A stretch of DNA of 52,092 bases from an uncultured Bacteroides sp. (GTDB lineage: Bacteria; Bacteroidota; Bacteroidia; Bacteroidales; Bacteroidaceae). A program made the position numbers and the translations under genes. The notes beneath the pieces were generated by a model, which ran no database searches, was not told where the DNA came from, and was given only the letters and a program-made list of their open reading frames with translations. Position 1 is the stretch's first letter, and each line of letters starts with the position of its first letter. Where the stretch lies: contig CASENS010000036.1 of NCBI GenBank assembly GCA_949289345.1, positions 1 through 52,092 of the forward strand, written 5' to 3'. Of the stretch, positions 1 through 7,970 are shown one piece after another.

Positions 1-121
1 AAAAACGGGAAATTTTAAAAGGGTAAAATAAAATTGACCCCCAACACCAGGACTTTAAAGGGTCAATCATATTGTAGCCAAAGGTGGGCAAATCCTGTTT
101 GGCCAAAAGGGTCAAAGTCGC
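1..121. mobile_element. Partial end of an IS21-like insertion sequence
   Basis: Read on the minus strand from the junction with the next gene, this stretch has spaced copies of one short motif: TTTGACCCTTTTGGC, TTTGCCCACCTTTGGC and ATTGACCCTTTAAAG, followed by GTCAATTTTATTTTACCC. Multiple short terminal repeats of this type are typical of IS21-family ends. The motif series stops exactly where homology to a replication protein begins in mid-protein, so the element probably inserted into or deleted part of that gene. No transposase is visible because the window starts here. The family assignment is inferred from the repeat pattern only. Confidence 0.45.
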
Positions 122-643
122 GTGACTTTTCCACCACCCGCCAAAGCATTTGTCTTTTACGATAAAAAAGCAGAGGCAAAAGAAAAGAAGATGGAAATAC
201 CGACAGGACTTAGGGATGCTAACTTATTGAAATATGAAATGAGATTGAACGGGAAATTGTCGAGACAATTAAAAGTGCCAGAAGTGATAGCTTCAACCCT
301 ATCGGAGATGGATTTCTACAGATTGCTTGTAAAGAGATACCAAGACGGCTATTTTGCAATAACCAAGTTAAAACAAGTAAAGACTAACGTAATGAGTAAG
401 ATTAGAACTGTTTCAGATGCCCGTGATGTCTTTTTTGCCCGTCTTATCAATCAAGGCGGAGAAACACAGATAGCGGATTTCTTAGAAGAACTAAAATTAG
501 AGAAGGTTTTTAATGATAGGAAAAGTTACACGAGGCTAAAGGATAGGTTACTTGAAGTTGCTGCAAAAGCAAGCGTAACCACGTCTGATGAACTGACCAA
601 AGAGTTAGACGATGCTATTAAGAATGTAGGAGCTTATGTGTAG
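122..643 (+). pseudogene. 5'-truncated phage/plasmid replication protein (II/X family), C-terminal part
   Basis: The 173 codons resemble the C-terminal part of gene II/X-type rolling-circle replication proteins. There is a segment FVFYDKKAEAKEKK, then a LLKYEMRLNGKLSRQLK stretch, then a basic helical tail. The N-terminal catalytic part with the nicking tyrosines is absent. The apparent GTG start at 122 sits right at the IS-like junction, and stops lie in frame upstream, so it is unlikely to be a genuine start. In full elements of this kind the protein nicks one strand to start rolling-circle replication of a filamentous-phage-like or small mobile element. Here it is best read as a dead remnant. 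A shorter product from an internal ATG cannot be excluded. Confidence 0.7.
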
Positions 644-661
644 TGTTGTCTTTATAATAAG

Positions 662-1255
662 GTGTATTTGTACCCAAATTTTGGTAACAATCAAAATCCT
701 ATGTTAGAACCAGATTTCAATACCAAGTGGAAAGAAGCCATTTGCTTAAAAATAGAAGGTGGCTCTTTTATCTGCAATAGCATCTATGAGGGTGAAACCT
801 TGTTGTTTGACAGCGTAAGCGGCAGACTAAGTAATATCTATGCTGATTATAGACGCTTCAAAAGTGGTGTGTTTAGGTATTGGCATATAGAATTGACCGA
901 CAATGAAAACGGCAATATCTATTTGATTTGCTTCCCTTATACAAGTGCCTTGTTTCAGTCTGTGATACTCAAACTTGCAATGACAGCAACTTACAATGAC
1001 ATAAGGATAACCCCTTATCGGGATAATGTCAATGCTAACTATATAAGAAGAAGCCACAGCAAAGTAAGGGTATATGCAGATGGTATGGAACTGGATATGC
1101 AACCACTAAAAATGCCAAAGATTGATTGCCGTAAGTTGGGGAAGCATATCATTAAGGATTATACGCCAAGAATAAGGACAATAGAGGGCGTTATAGACAA
1201 GATTTTGACACGGATAAGGAAATCTTCAACACAGGCGCGTAAGCAGCCTGAATGA
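662..1255 (+). CDS. Hypothetical protein downstream of replication remnant
   Basis: I do not recognise this 197-residue protein. It starts 18 bases after the replication remnant in the same direction, so it was probably co-transcribed with it. A GTG at 662 gives the full length and an ATG at 701 is an alternative. It has no signal peptide or membrane segment. The N-terminal half is mixed and aromatic, and the C-terminal 60 residues are strongly basic (many Lys and Arg), suggesting nucleic-acid contact. In II/X-type elements the gene after rep often encodes a single-stranded-DNA-binding protein, which is a positional guess here. Low GC content matches the rest of the accessory region. Confidence 0.55.
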   Translation: MYLYPNFGNNQNPMLEPDFNTKWKEAICLKIEGGSFICNSIYEGETLLFDSVSGRLSNIYADYRRFKSGVFRYWHIELTDNENGNIYLICFPYTSALFQSVILKLAMTATYNDIRITPYRDNVNANYIRRSHSKVRVYADGMELDMQPLKMPKIDCRKLGKHIIKDYTPRIRTIEGVIDKILTRIRKSSTQARKQPE

Positions 1256-1316
1256 GCGTTTTTCATTATTTGCTTAGAAATCTGGAATAAAGCGATGTAA
1301 CTTCAAAATTTTGGAG

Positions 1317-1324
1317 TATCTTTG
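1317..1324 (+). promoter_or_regulatory. Promoter -7 element (TATCTTTG) for structured RNA
   Basis: TATCTTTG matches the Bacteroides -7 consensus exactly. No good TTTG -33 box is seen about 20 bases upstream. Transcription would start near 1332, directly before the small hairpin TAGGTttttACCTA and the large structured region. Confidence 0.5.
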
Positions 1325-1331
1325 TAATGTG

Positions 1332-1516
1332 TTTAGGTTTTTACCTATAATGCAAGACATATTATAGCTCAATCGCCTCTGAATCACCACCTCGGAAATG
1401 AACGAGCTATTATTACACACGTTGAGGAGTGTGCCCTATATGGCGCAGACTTCTCGCTAAGTGTGTAATGGCTTGTGGTGAGCCAAGAGGCGTAGGCGAT
1501 GGTCTGCGCTTTCCTT
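1332..1516 (+). ncRNA. Candidate pseudoknotted structured RNA 1
   Basis: Four long-range complementarities are visible. CGCCTCT (1374-1380) pairs with AGAGGCG (1486-1492), TCACCAC (1384-1390) with GTGGTGA (1475-1481), and ATTACACAC (1412-1420) with GTGTGTAAT (1461-1469). These three are nested. GCGCAGAC (1443-1450) in the innermost loop pairs with GTCTGCGC (1502-1509) beyond the nested stems, which makes a pseudoknot. A small hairpin GTGCC/GGCGC overlaps the loop strand of that fourth stem. A pyrimidine-rich stretch follows. The RNA sits 70 bases ahead of a zinc-ribbon gene, so it may be a leader or a separate RNA. Because rep-type genes precede it, a replication origin is the main alternative. 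Confidence 0.5.
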
Positions 1517-1587
1517 TTGGTTAAACGTATGACTTTGCCTATGAATTGGCAATATTGCAATAAAATACGTTTAATTCAAATGTAAAA

Positions 1588-1941
1588 ATGAAAGTATGTG
1601 AAAGTTGTGGCAGATTGATAAGTGACGATGCCGGAAAATTGTGTGAAAGCTGTTTGAGAAAAAGCAAATTCAACAGTATTGAAAAGACGGTCAATATTCT
1701 TTCCAATCTTCTATTGACATTGGGTGTAATTGCTTCTATTGTTATGTCTTTTTCAATTGTTATGGTTGAAAAAACTGAAAGTTTTGGACGTTTTACATAC
1801 CCGGAAAAAGAATTTAGTCCAATAGGACTTGTTATTGTTGTTTCTACTTTATTTTCCTCAATCCTATTGTGGGCTTTATTAAAACTTGCTATCGATGTGT
1901 CAGTCAATATTGGGATTATAGCAAAAAAACAAGGGGCATGA
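1588..1941 (+). CDS. Small zinc-ribbon membrane protein
   Basis: This 117-residue protein starts with a compact zinc ribbon made by Cys4, Cys7, Cys19 and Cys22 (two CxxC pairs). Two hydrophobic segments follow at about residues 36-60 and 78-102, suitable as membrane spans. The ribbon would face the cytoplasm or bind a partner; no enzymatic motif is present. It is the first gene after structured RNA 1 and reads in the same direction as the lipoprotein that follows about 100 bases later. Function is unknown. The gene is AT-rich like its neighbours and belongs to the accessory cargo. Confidence 0.65.
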   Translation: MKVCESCGRLISDDAGKLCESCLRKSKFNSIEKTVNILSNLLLTLGVIASIVMSFSIVMVEKTESFGRFTYPEKEFSPIGLVIVVSTLFSSILLWALLKLAIDVSVNIGIIAKKQGA

Positions 1942-2041
1942 ATCCTAATTTTTGAATTAATTGTTACATGCTTTACTGCTATAATAATAGCATATCTATG
2001 TGTAAAATTAGCACTTATATATAATATAATCATAGAAAACA

Positions 2042-3430
2042 ATGAAAAAACTTTCTTGTCATTTTATCCCGTTATTATTCCTCTTATGTGCATGTCAAAC
2101 AGGGAATGAATACAAGTCGGGAAAATCTTATGAAATCTTGAGTAAAGACACTTATGATAAGCTGCAATTAGTTTACAATTCAATAGGCGATTTTGAATTA
2201 GGAACAGCTATAGTAGCTGATTCATTGTATGGACTGATAAATGTAGAAGGGAAAGAAGTTCTTCCTTGTATTTTTGATACGATATTTAGTTTGAAGGATA
2301 ATTATCGTATTGTGCGTTCATGCGATAAAAATTATGGTGTTGTCAATATCGATGGAAAACAATGTATAAGTTGTGTCTATGAGAACTTTAAGCCTTACGG
2401 GTATGGGTATTTCCCTTTTAAGAGAAATAATAAATGGGGCTTTTTAGAGGAAAATGGAGAAATAAGAATACAATTTAAGTATGATGATGTTGAGATAATT
2501 AATGATAGCATCTTTATGTGTAAGGTTGATGACAAATATGGGCTTTTAAGATATGATGAAACACCTATTTTTGAAGTGATATATGACGCAATTATATATA
2601 AACTTTTAGGAAAAGAATCATCTCCTTCTTTCTTATATTTAAATGAAAAACTTGCAATCGCCAATTCTAAAAATAAATTAATCACGGATTTTGAATATGA
2701 TGCAAATAATGTAGGTGGATTACGCTATATTGCTTTGCCACAATTAGAAAAATACTTGGAATTAAAAAAGAATGGTGATAAATATGGGCTTATTGATTAT
2801 GAAACAGGAAAGGTTATAATACCTTTCAAGTATGAAAGTTTGGGTAATATCTCTGATAGTTTATTATATGCAGAAATGAATGGTAAATATGGTTACATCA
2901 ATCTTGATAACAAAATGATAATACCTTTTAAGTTTGAAGATGCTGAAAATTTCTCCGAAGGATTAGCAAGAGTAGGAATACACAAAGGATATTATAATAG
3001 CATTGTTGGTCGTTTGCCTTATAATGAATATGGCTTTATAAATAAAAGAGGAGATTTTATTATTAAACCGACATTTGCAAATCCAATACTTAATTCTTTA
3101 TCCAAAAGCTCTGAATTCCATGAAGAATTAGCCGCAATGGGAATCCGAGATAAAAATAATATGTTGGCTCAGAAATTTGGTTATATTGATAAAACGGGGA
3201 AATGGGTCATTAAACCAGCTTTTGATGAAGCAGGTGGATTTATTCATGGAGTAGCCTTAGTCAAGAAAAATAAAAAATATGGATACATAAATAAAAAAAG
3301 GGAACTAATAGTTGATTTTTTATATGATGATTTTGTTGCACGTTATAATAATGATTCAATCATCGTATTAGAAAAAGATGGAATTGAGTATAAGTTCAAT
3401 TTAGACGGTACTCCCCTATTGGAGAAATAA
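2042..3430 (+). CDS. WG-repeat lipoprotein
   Basis: This 462-residue protein begins with a lipoprotein signal peptide (MKKLSCHFIPLLFLLCAC, cleavage before a Cys near residue 18), so it should be anchored in a membrane facing the periplasm or cell surface. The rest is built of about eight WG-type repeats, each with the form (Y/W)G-(L/F/Y)I-x5-G-x3-I-P-x-(F/Y)-(K/D)-(Y/F). Examples are YGLINVEGKEVLP near residue 63 and FGYIDKTGKWVIKP near residue 379. WG repeats are thought to form beta-structures that bind partners and are common in Bacteroidota. No catalytic residues stand out. It is probably cargo of the element next to tRNA-Leu, and its role is unknown. Confidence 0.8.
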   Translation: MKKLSCHFIPLLFLLCACQTGNEYKSGKSYEILSKDTYDKLQLVYNSIGDFELGTAIVADSLYGLINVEGKEVLPCIFDTIFSLKDNYRIVRSCDKNYGVVNIDGKQCISCVYENFKPYGYGYFPFKRNNKWGFLEENGEIRIQFKYDDVEIINDSIFMCKVDDKYGLLRYDETPIFEVIYDAIIYKLLGKESSPSFLYLNEKLAIANSKNKLITDFEYDANNVGGLRYIALPQLEKYLELKKNGDKYGLIDYETGKVIIPFKYESLGNISDSLLYAEMNGKYGYINLDNKMIIPFKFEDAENFSEGLARVGIHKGYYNSIVGRLPYNEYGFINKRGDFIIKPTFANPILNSLSKSSEFHEELAAMGIRDKNNMLAQKFGYIDKTGKWVIKPAFDEAGGFIHGVALVKKNKKYGYINKKRELIVDFLYDDFVARYNNDSIIVLEKDGIEYKFNLDGTPLLEK

Positions 3431-3455
3431 AAGATGTCTACTATTATTGAAAGAT

Positions 3456-3866
3456 ATGGAAAATTTAATCATGTTTTTGCTGTTTGCATGGACAGTACTC
3501 AATATCATTCTATTCTTTAAAATATGGAGTGCTACAAATAATGTGGAAATCATTAAAGAGATTATTGCCAAGCAAGAAATATCAAAATCTCCCAGACTAT
3601 TGTATGCAACAAATAGAATGGAAGAAGTTTATTCACAGTTAAACATTCAGTTATTTTCAGAGCTACATTTATTGGCCATTCAATGCACCAAAAGATATAA
3701 CGATATTGAATCAGATTCACAGTTTAACAAAGGACGTGAGGAGGTAATTTCCAATTATCAGAAATCATATAAGATGATTAATAAAGAGATTCCCAAGCAC
3801 TTTAAGGAAGCGACTTTACAACAAATGCAGGAAATAAAATTCCTAACTACAGATTATGGAGTATAG
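3456..3866 (+). CDS. Small single-span membrane protein
   Basis: I prefer the ATG at 3456, giving a 136-residue protein that begins MENLIMFLLFAWTVLN; a TTG at 3447 would add three residues. An N-terminal hydrophobic segment (about residues 4-26) anchors it, and the remaining 110 residues are polar and predicted helical, facing the cytoplasm or periplasm. No known domain is recognised. It follows the WG-repeat lipoprotein by 25 bases and was probably transcribed with it. The two may work together, but nothing in the sequence shows how. Confidence 0.55.
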   Translation: MENLIMFLLFAWTVLNIILFFKIWSATNNVEIIKEIIAKQEISKSPRLLYATNRMEEVYSQLNIQLFSELHLLAIQCTKRYNDIESDSQFNKGREEVISNYQKSYKMINKEIPKHFKEATLQQMQEIKFLTTDYGV

Positions 3867-3874
3867 AATTCTCG

Positions 3875-3882
3875 TATCTTTG
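3875..3882 (+). promoter_or_regulatory. Promoter -7 element (TATCTTTG) for structured RNA 3
   Basis: TATCTTTG with the same following TAAT as at 1317 lies just after the preceding stop codon and before a structured stretch with no gene. A start near 3890 is expected. Confidence 0.5.
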
Positions 3883-3889
3883 TAATTGG

Positions 3890-4061
3890 TATCTTGTAGA
3901 AAGAGTTGCTGCCATACTATTTTTCCCGTCTGTTATCCATTTAGCAGGCGGGATTTTTAATGCCATTTGCCAAGCTACCATCATTTATAGAGAGGGGGTA
4001 TATGGCGGCATACCCCAAAAATCAATATTCCCATTAAAAGTTGGCAAAGCCCGATTTTTTT
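3890..4061 (+). ncRNA. Candidate structured RNA 3, with terminator-like hairpins
   Basis: No gene is present here. TGCTGCCATA (3907-3916) can pair with TATGGCGGCA (4001-4010, one G-U). Inside lies the hairpin CCCGTCTG/CAGGCGGG (3925-3932 with 3945-3952) followed by TTTTT, which alone could end transcription. TTTGCCAA (3966-3973) is complementary to TTGGCAAA (4041-4048), crossing the first stem, and seven T follow at 4055-4061. A competing hairpin GGGGTAT/ATACCCC (3995-4016) overlaps the first stem. The layout resembles structured RNAs 1 and 2. A short sRNA ending near 3957 is an equally good reading. Confidence 0.4.
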
Positions 4062-4151
4062 CTACCAAAATTAGGATGTTAGTTATATATGATAGGTAGT
4101 AAGATATGGGTGTTGTCGTTTGTTTATACCCTGTTTATACCCGACAAAATA

Positions 4152-4187
4152 AAAACGACTGAAAATCAAATGATTAACAGCCGTTTT
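4152..4187 (-). terminator. Terminator of tRNA-Leu
   Basis: On the minus strand AAAACGGCTG (4178-4187) pairs with CAGTCGTTTT (4152-4161), one G-U pair, just after the tRNA 3' end, and ends in a T-rich stretch. Confidence 0.7.
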
Positions 4188-4190
4188 GTG

Positions 4191-4274
4191 TACCCAGACC
4201 CGGGGTCGAACCGGGATGGAAGTGAATCCACTGGTGTTTGAGACCAGCGCGTCTACCGATTCCGCCATCTGGGC
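4191..4274 (-). tRNA. tRNA-Leu (anticodon CAA)
   Basis: The minus strand gives a complete long-variable-arm tRNA. The acceptor GCCCAGA pairs with TCTGGGT (G-U at the first pair), and the D arm contains GGCGGAATCGGTAGACGC. The anticodon stem-loop is CTGGT-CTCAAAC-ACCAG with anticodon CAA, and the T arm is CCCGGTTCGACCCCGGG. The discriminator is A and CCA is not encoded. It reads leucine codon TTG. Its 3' end points at the accessory region 1-4190, the usual geometry for an element integrated at a tRNA. Confidence 0.97.
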
Positions 4275-4297
4275 AACTTGTTTTCTCAATTGCGGTG

Positions 4298-4327
4298 CAA
4301 AGATACGGTTTTTTTTTATATCTGCAA
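4298..4327 (-). promoter_or_regulatory. Promoter of tRNA-Leu
   Basis: On the minus strand TTG (4325-4327) and TATCTTTG (4298-4305) are separated by 19 bases, fitting the Bacteroides -33/-7 spacing, about 24 bases ahead of the tRNA 5' end. Confidence 0.75.
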
Positions 4328-4431
4328 TAACTTTCAAAGAAAAAAATAAAAAAAGATAGAATTTTGGAATGGAGTTTAGCTAATAATAAAATAATGATTA
4401 CATTAGCGGAAATTTTAAAAACAAATAGGAT

Positions 4432-5517
4432 ATGACTGTAAATAAGGATAATTACTGCGTAATAATGGGTGGAGGAATTGGCAGCCGTTTTTGGCCCTTC
4501 AGCCGAAAGACCTTGCCCAAACAGTTTCTTGACTTCTTCGGAACAGGACGGTCTTTGCTTCAACAGACGTTTGATCGTTTTAAACAGATTGTACCGATGG
4601 AGAATATTCTTGTCGTTACTAATGATATATATGCGGAACTGACCAGACAACAACTTCCGGAATTGGGTTCTGAACAGATACTTTTAGAACCGACACGTCG
4701 AAATACAGCTCCTTGTATCGCATGGGCCGCTTATCATATCCGAGCCTTAAATCCGCAGGCAAACATTGTGGTAGCCCCTTCGGATCATCTGATATTGAAA
4801 GAAGAGGAATTTCTGCATGCCATTCAAAAAGGGCTTGAATTTGTTTCTCAAAACAACAAGCTACTGACATTGGGCATAAAACCCAATCGTCCTGAAACCG
4901 GCTATGGCTATATACAGATTGCAGAAAGCATAGGCGACAACTTTTATAAAGTCAAGACATTTACCGAGAAACCTGAATTGGAACTTGCCAAAGTATTTGT
5001 AGAAAGTGGAGAGTTTTATTGGAATTCAGGCTTGTTTATGTGGAACGTGAATACAATTATCCGGGCAGGCGAGTTGCTGTTACCCGAGTTGGCCGCCAAA
5101 CTGGAACCTGGCGTAGGAGTATATGGGACGCCGAAGGAAAAACAATTCATTGACGAGAACTTTCCGGCTTGTCCCAATGTGTCTATTGATTTTGGAATTA
5201 TGGAAAAGGCAGATAATGTATATGTGGCGTTAGGCGATTTCGGTTGGTCAGATTTAGGTACATGGAGTTCGTTGTATGAACTTTCACCGAAGGATAAAAC
5301 TGAAAATGTCACATTGAAATGTAAATCGTTACTTTATAATTGCAAAGACAATATCGTAGTACTCCCGGAGAACAAACTGGCTGTCATTGACGGACTTGAG
5401 GGATATTTGATTGCTGAAGCAGACGATGTGCTTCTTATTTGCAGAAAGGATGAAGAACATGCAATTCGTAAATATGTGAATGACGCGCAAATTAAAATGG
5501 GGGATGAATACATCTAA
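4432..5517 (+). CDS. manC: Mannose-1-phosphate guanylyltransferase
   Basis: This 361-residue enzyme makes GDP-mannose from mannose 1-phosphate and GTP, supplying mannose and fucose units for cell-surface glycans. The nucleotide-binding signature GGGIGSRFWPFSRKTLPKQF occupies residues 13-32. FTEKPE near residue 180 and FYWNSGLFMW near residue 200 are the family's sugar-binding motifs. The length fits the stand-alone transferase without the phosphomannose isomerase domain found in longer bifunctional versions. The gene stands alone between tRNA-Leu (opposite strand) and a strong shared terminator. The start at 4432 is the first ATG and keeps the signature at its usual distance from the N-terminus. 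Confidence 0.92.
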   Translation: MTVNKDNYCVIMGGGIGSRFWPFSRKTLPKQFLDFFGTGRSLLQQTFDRFKQIVPMENILVVTNDIYAELTRQQLPELGSEQILLEPTRRNTAPCIAWAAYHIRALNPQANIVVAPSDHLILKEEEFLHAIQKGLEFVSQNNKLLTLGIKPNRPETGYGYIQIAESIGDNFYKVKTFTEKPELELAKVFVESGEFYWNSGLFMWNVNTIIRAGELLLPELAAKLEPGVGVYGTPKEKQFIDENFPACPNVSIDFGIMEKADNVYVALGDFGWSDLGTWSSLYELSPKDKTENVTLKCKSLLYNCKDNIVVLPENKLAVIDGLEGYLIAEADDVLLICRKDEEHAIRKYVNDAQIKMGDEYI

Positions 5518-5536
5518 TAATATATAGTAGGTATAG

Positions 5537-5587
5537 AAAAAGAGGAAAACTATAACCGTAAAATGATAGTTTAGTTTTCCTCTTTTT
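5537..5587. terminator. Bidirectional terminator between manC and ispG
   Basis: AAAAAGAGGAAAACT (5537-5551) and AGTTTTCCTCTTTTT (5573-5587) form a 15-bp perfect stem, serving the convergent genes on both sides. Confidence 0.85.
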
Positions 5588-5590
5588 ATG

Positions 5591-7450
5591 CTATTGGTAG
5601 TCTCCGTTCGCTTTAATAAGTGCGATAAGTTTGTCTACAGCCTCCTCTTCCGGAATGTTCTTTTCAACACACTCTTTCCTTTTGTAAAGGCTGACTTTTC
5701 CGCGTCCGGCTCCTACATAACCGTAATCGGCATCTGCCATTTCTCCGGGTCCGTTCACAATACAGCCCATGATACCAATCTTCAAGCCTTTCAAATGTGA
5801 AGTGGCAGCTTTAATACGGGATATGGTAGCTTGCAGGTCGTACAAGGTTCGGCCACATCCGGGACAAGAGATATATTCAGTCTTGCTGATTCGCAAGCGT
5901 CCGGCTTGCAGGATACTAAAGGCAATGGCGTCTACTTCTGCATTGGAAATGCCGTTTTTCCCCGATATGGAAGGATTTTGGTTGAATAGAAAAATTCCAT
6001 CACACAAACCGTCAAATATCAGCGCTCCCATGTCAGCCGCAGATTTAATCTGCAGGTTATCAATTTCATTTTCTGCGTAATGTTGGAAAAAGATGAGAGG
6101 ATTTTTCAGCCTTTCCTGCATCAGTTGATGAGCCAGCGCACGTTGTTCGCCCAAGCGGTTGGTGTGGTTGCTTTGCGCAATGAGAACAACTTCCGGATGA
6201 AACTTCAAGCAGGCCAACACTTCATCGTTCAGCCCCATATAAGTGATAAAAAGGAACTTTAAGGTAGCGTTATATCCAGTTAGGAAAGGTAGCTGGTCAG
6301 GTTTAAAGGCCGGCCATGTATCGGGCGTTCCATCCCATATATCGGCATCCACAATGTATTGCACACCGGGGTGAAATACGTCGGGAAGTTGGTGCCCCGT
6401 ATAAATATAATCAGGAATAAAATCAGGATGACAAGTCCGGTCTTTATCAAGGCGGGCTGCCACAACTACGGGAGGGTGATTACCTCCAATGTTGTGGACA
6501 GGAATCGTAACGCGCCGCGTAGGAGATAAGTAGTTAAAATCTTGCAACTGCAACCCCGGGATATAGGAATGTCCTTCACGAGCCGTAATGTAATCCACCA
6601 ACTTGCGTGCCACGGGGATTTCAGCTTCCGGAGCTTCGCTTAATGAGACACGAATTGTATCACCCAGCCCATCGGCCAGCAACGCCCCGATACCTAAGGC
6701 AGACTTGATACGTCCGTCTTCTCCATCACCAGCTTCGGTTACACCCAAATGTAGTGGGAAGTGCATTCCTTCTTCTTCCATGACATGAGCCAACAAGCGG
6801 ACGGTCTTGACCATGACTACAGTATTGGATGACTTGATGGAGATAACAACGTCCGTAAAGTGTTCGTCCACACAAATGCGTAGGAATTCCATGCACGATT
6901 CCACCATACCTTTTGGCGTGTCGCCGTAACGGGACATAATGCGGTCGGACAAAGAACCGTGGTTGACTCCTATACGTATCGCAGTGTGGTTTTCTTTGCA
7001 GATATTCAAGAACGGAACAAAACGGTCACGAATCTTTTGCAATTCTTGCGCATATTCTTCATCCGTATACTCCAAGTGCTTGAAAGTGCGGGCGGCATCT
7101 ACATAATTACCCGGATTAATCCGCACTTTTTCCGCATAATGAGCGGCCACATCCGCCACTTTCGGGTTGAAGTGCACATCGGCAATGAGTGGAACCTGAC
7201 ATCCATCTTCCCGAAGGGCAGCATTAATATTTTTCAAGTTTTCCGCTTCTTTTACGCCTTGTGTCGTAAGCCGCACATATTCACCACCGGCATCGACAAT
7301 CCGCTTTGCTTGCACCACACAGGCGTTTGTATCCTGTGTGGCCACATTGGTCATGCTCTGTACACGAATGGGGTTATTCCCTCCCATTGGTGTAGCGCCA
7401 ATTTGTACGACCGATGTTTCTCGGCGGGAATAGTTGAATAGGTCTACCAT
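5591..7450 (-). CDS. ispG: 4-hydroxy-3-methylbut-2-enyl-diphosphate synthase
   Basis: IspG (GcpE) converts methylerythritol cyclodiphosphate to HMBPP in the MEP isoprenoid pathway, using a 4Fe-4S cluster and a flavodoxin-type donor. At 619 residues it is the long form with an extra domain of about 230 residues inserted between the TIM barrel and the iron-sulfur domain, as is usual in Bacteroidota and plants. The barrel starts with VQIGATPMGGNNPIRVQSMT. Cluster ligands are CPGCGRTLYD near residue 525 and MGCIVNGPGE near residue 562. Its ATG overlaps the purE stop (ATGA at 7450), so the two are translationally coupled. IspH, which uses its product, is at 19278. Confidence 0.96.
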   Translation of the reverse strand: MVDLFNYSRRETSVVQIGATPMGGNNPIRVQSMTNVATQDTNACVVQAKRIVDAGGEYVRLTTQGVKEAENLKNINAALREDGCQVPLIADVHFNPKVADVAAHYAEKVRINPGNYVDAARTFKHLEYTDEEYAQELQKIRDRFVPFLNICKENHTAIRIGVNHGSLSDRIMSRYGDTPKGMVESCMEFLRICVDEHFTDVVISIKSSNTVVMVKTVRLLAHVMEEEGMHFPLHLGVTEAGDGEDGRIKSALGIGALLADGLGDTIRVSLSEAPEAEIPVARKLVDYITAREGHSYIPGLQLQDFNYLSPTRRVTIPVHNIGGNHPPVVVAARLDKDRTCHPDFIPDYIYTGHQLPDVFHPGVQYIVDADIWDGTPDTWPAFKPDQLPFLTGYNATLKFLFITYMGLNDEVLACLKFHPEVVLIAQSNHTNRLGEQRALAHQLMQERLKNPLIFFQHYAENEIDNLQIKSAADMGALIFDGLCDGIFLFNQNPSISGKNGISNAEVDAIAFSILQAGRLRISKTEYISCPGCGRTLYDLQATISRIKAATSHLKGLKIGIMGCIVNGPGEMADADYGYVGAGRGKVSLYKRKECVEKNIPEEEAVDKLIALIKANGDYQ

Positions 7451-7959
7451 CAGTTTGTCTTATATTCGTACTTTACTTCTTTCAGGTCTTCGTTGGCTTT
7501 GGTGATTTTCTTCTTCAAGCCTTTCTTGTATTCAGCGAAAGCTTGCGCTACTGTCGCGTCACCGAGTGCCAACATCTGCACAGCTAATATGGCAGCGTTC
7601 ATGGCGCCATTAATGGCTACTGTTGCCACGGGAATACCGGGAGGCATTTGAATAATGGAATAGAGAGCATCCACACCATCCAGTACACTCCCTTTAATAG
7701 GTACGCCAATGACAGGCAACGTAGTATTGGCGGCTATGACACCGGGCAAGGCAGCAGCCATGCCTGCGGCAGCAATGATTACTTTAATTCCACGGCTGGC
7801 CGCATTTTTGGCAAATTCTTCTACGGCTTCAGGTGTGCGATGAGCCGAGAGTGCGTTTATCTCGAATGGAATATGAAAGTCGTTGAGCAATTGTGCGGCT
7901 TTCTCCATAACGGGCAGGTCAGAAGTACTGCCCATAATGATGCTTACTAATGGATTCAT
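7450..7959 (-). CDS. purE: N5-carboxyaminoimidazole ribonucleotide mutase
   Basis: PurE (169 residues) moves the carboxylate of N5-CAIR to make CAIR in purine synthesis. The N-terminal GSTSDLPVMEKA (residues 10-21) binds the phosphate, and SAHRTPE (residues 38-44) contains the catalytic histidine. The GMAAALPGVIAANT segment follows the PurE class I pattern. Length is normal. The stop overlaps the ispG start by one base in ATGA, and gcvH lies 80 bases upstream on the same strand, separated by a nested inverted repeat. A basic C-terminal tail of about 20 residues (KKGLKKKITKANEDLKEVKY) is somewhat longer than in E. coli. Confidence 0.95.
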   Translation of the reverse strand: MNPLVSIIMGSTSDLPVMEKAAQLLNDFHIPFEINALSAHRTPEAVEEFAKNAASRGIKVIIAAAGMAAALPGVIAANTTLPVIGVPIKGSVLDGVDALYSIIQMPPGIPVATVAINGAMNAAILAVQMLALGDATVAQAFAEYKKGLKKKITKANEDLKEVKYEYKTN

Positions 7960-7970
7960 GTTTTCAAGAA

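Noticed and set aside
1332-1516. Retron or group II intron RNA
   Set aside because: No reverse transcriptase lies anywhere in the accessory region, and intron domain V is not visible.
4191-4274. NBU1-type attachment site in tRNA-Leu
   Set aside because: NBU1 is known to use a tRNA-Leu 3' end, but the core sequence I recall for it is not present here and no NBU1-like genes are in the window.
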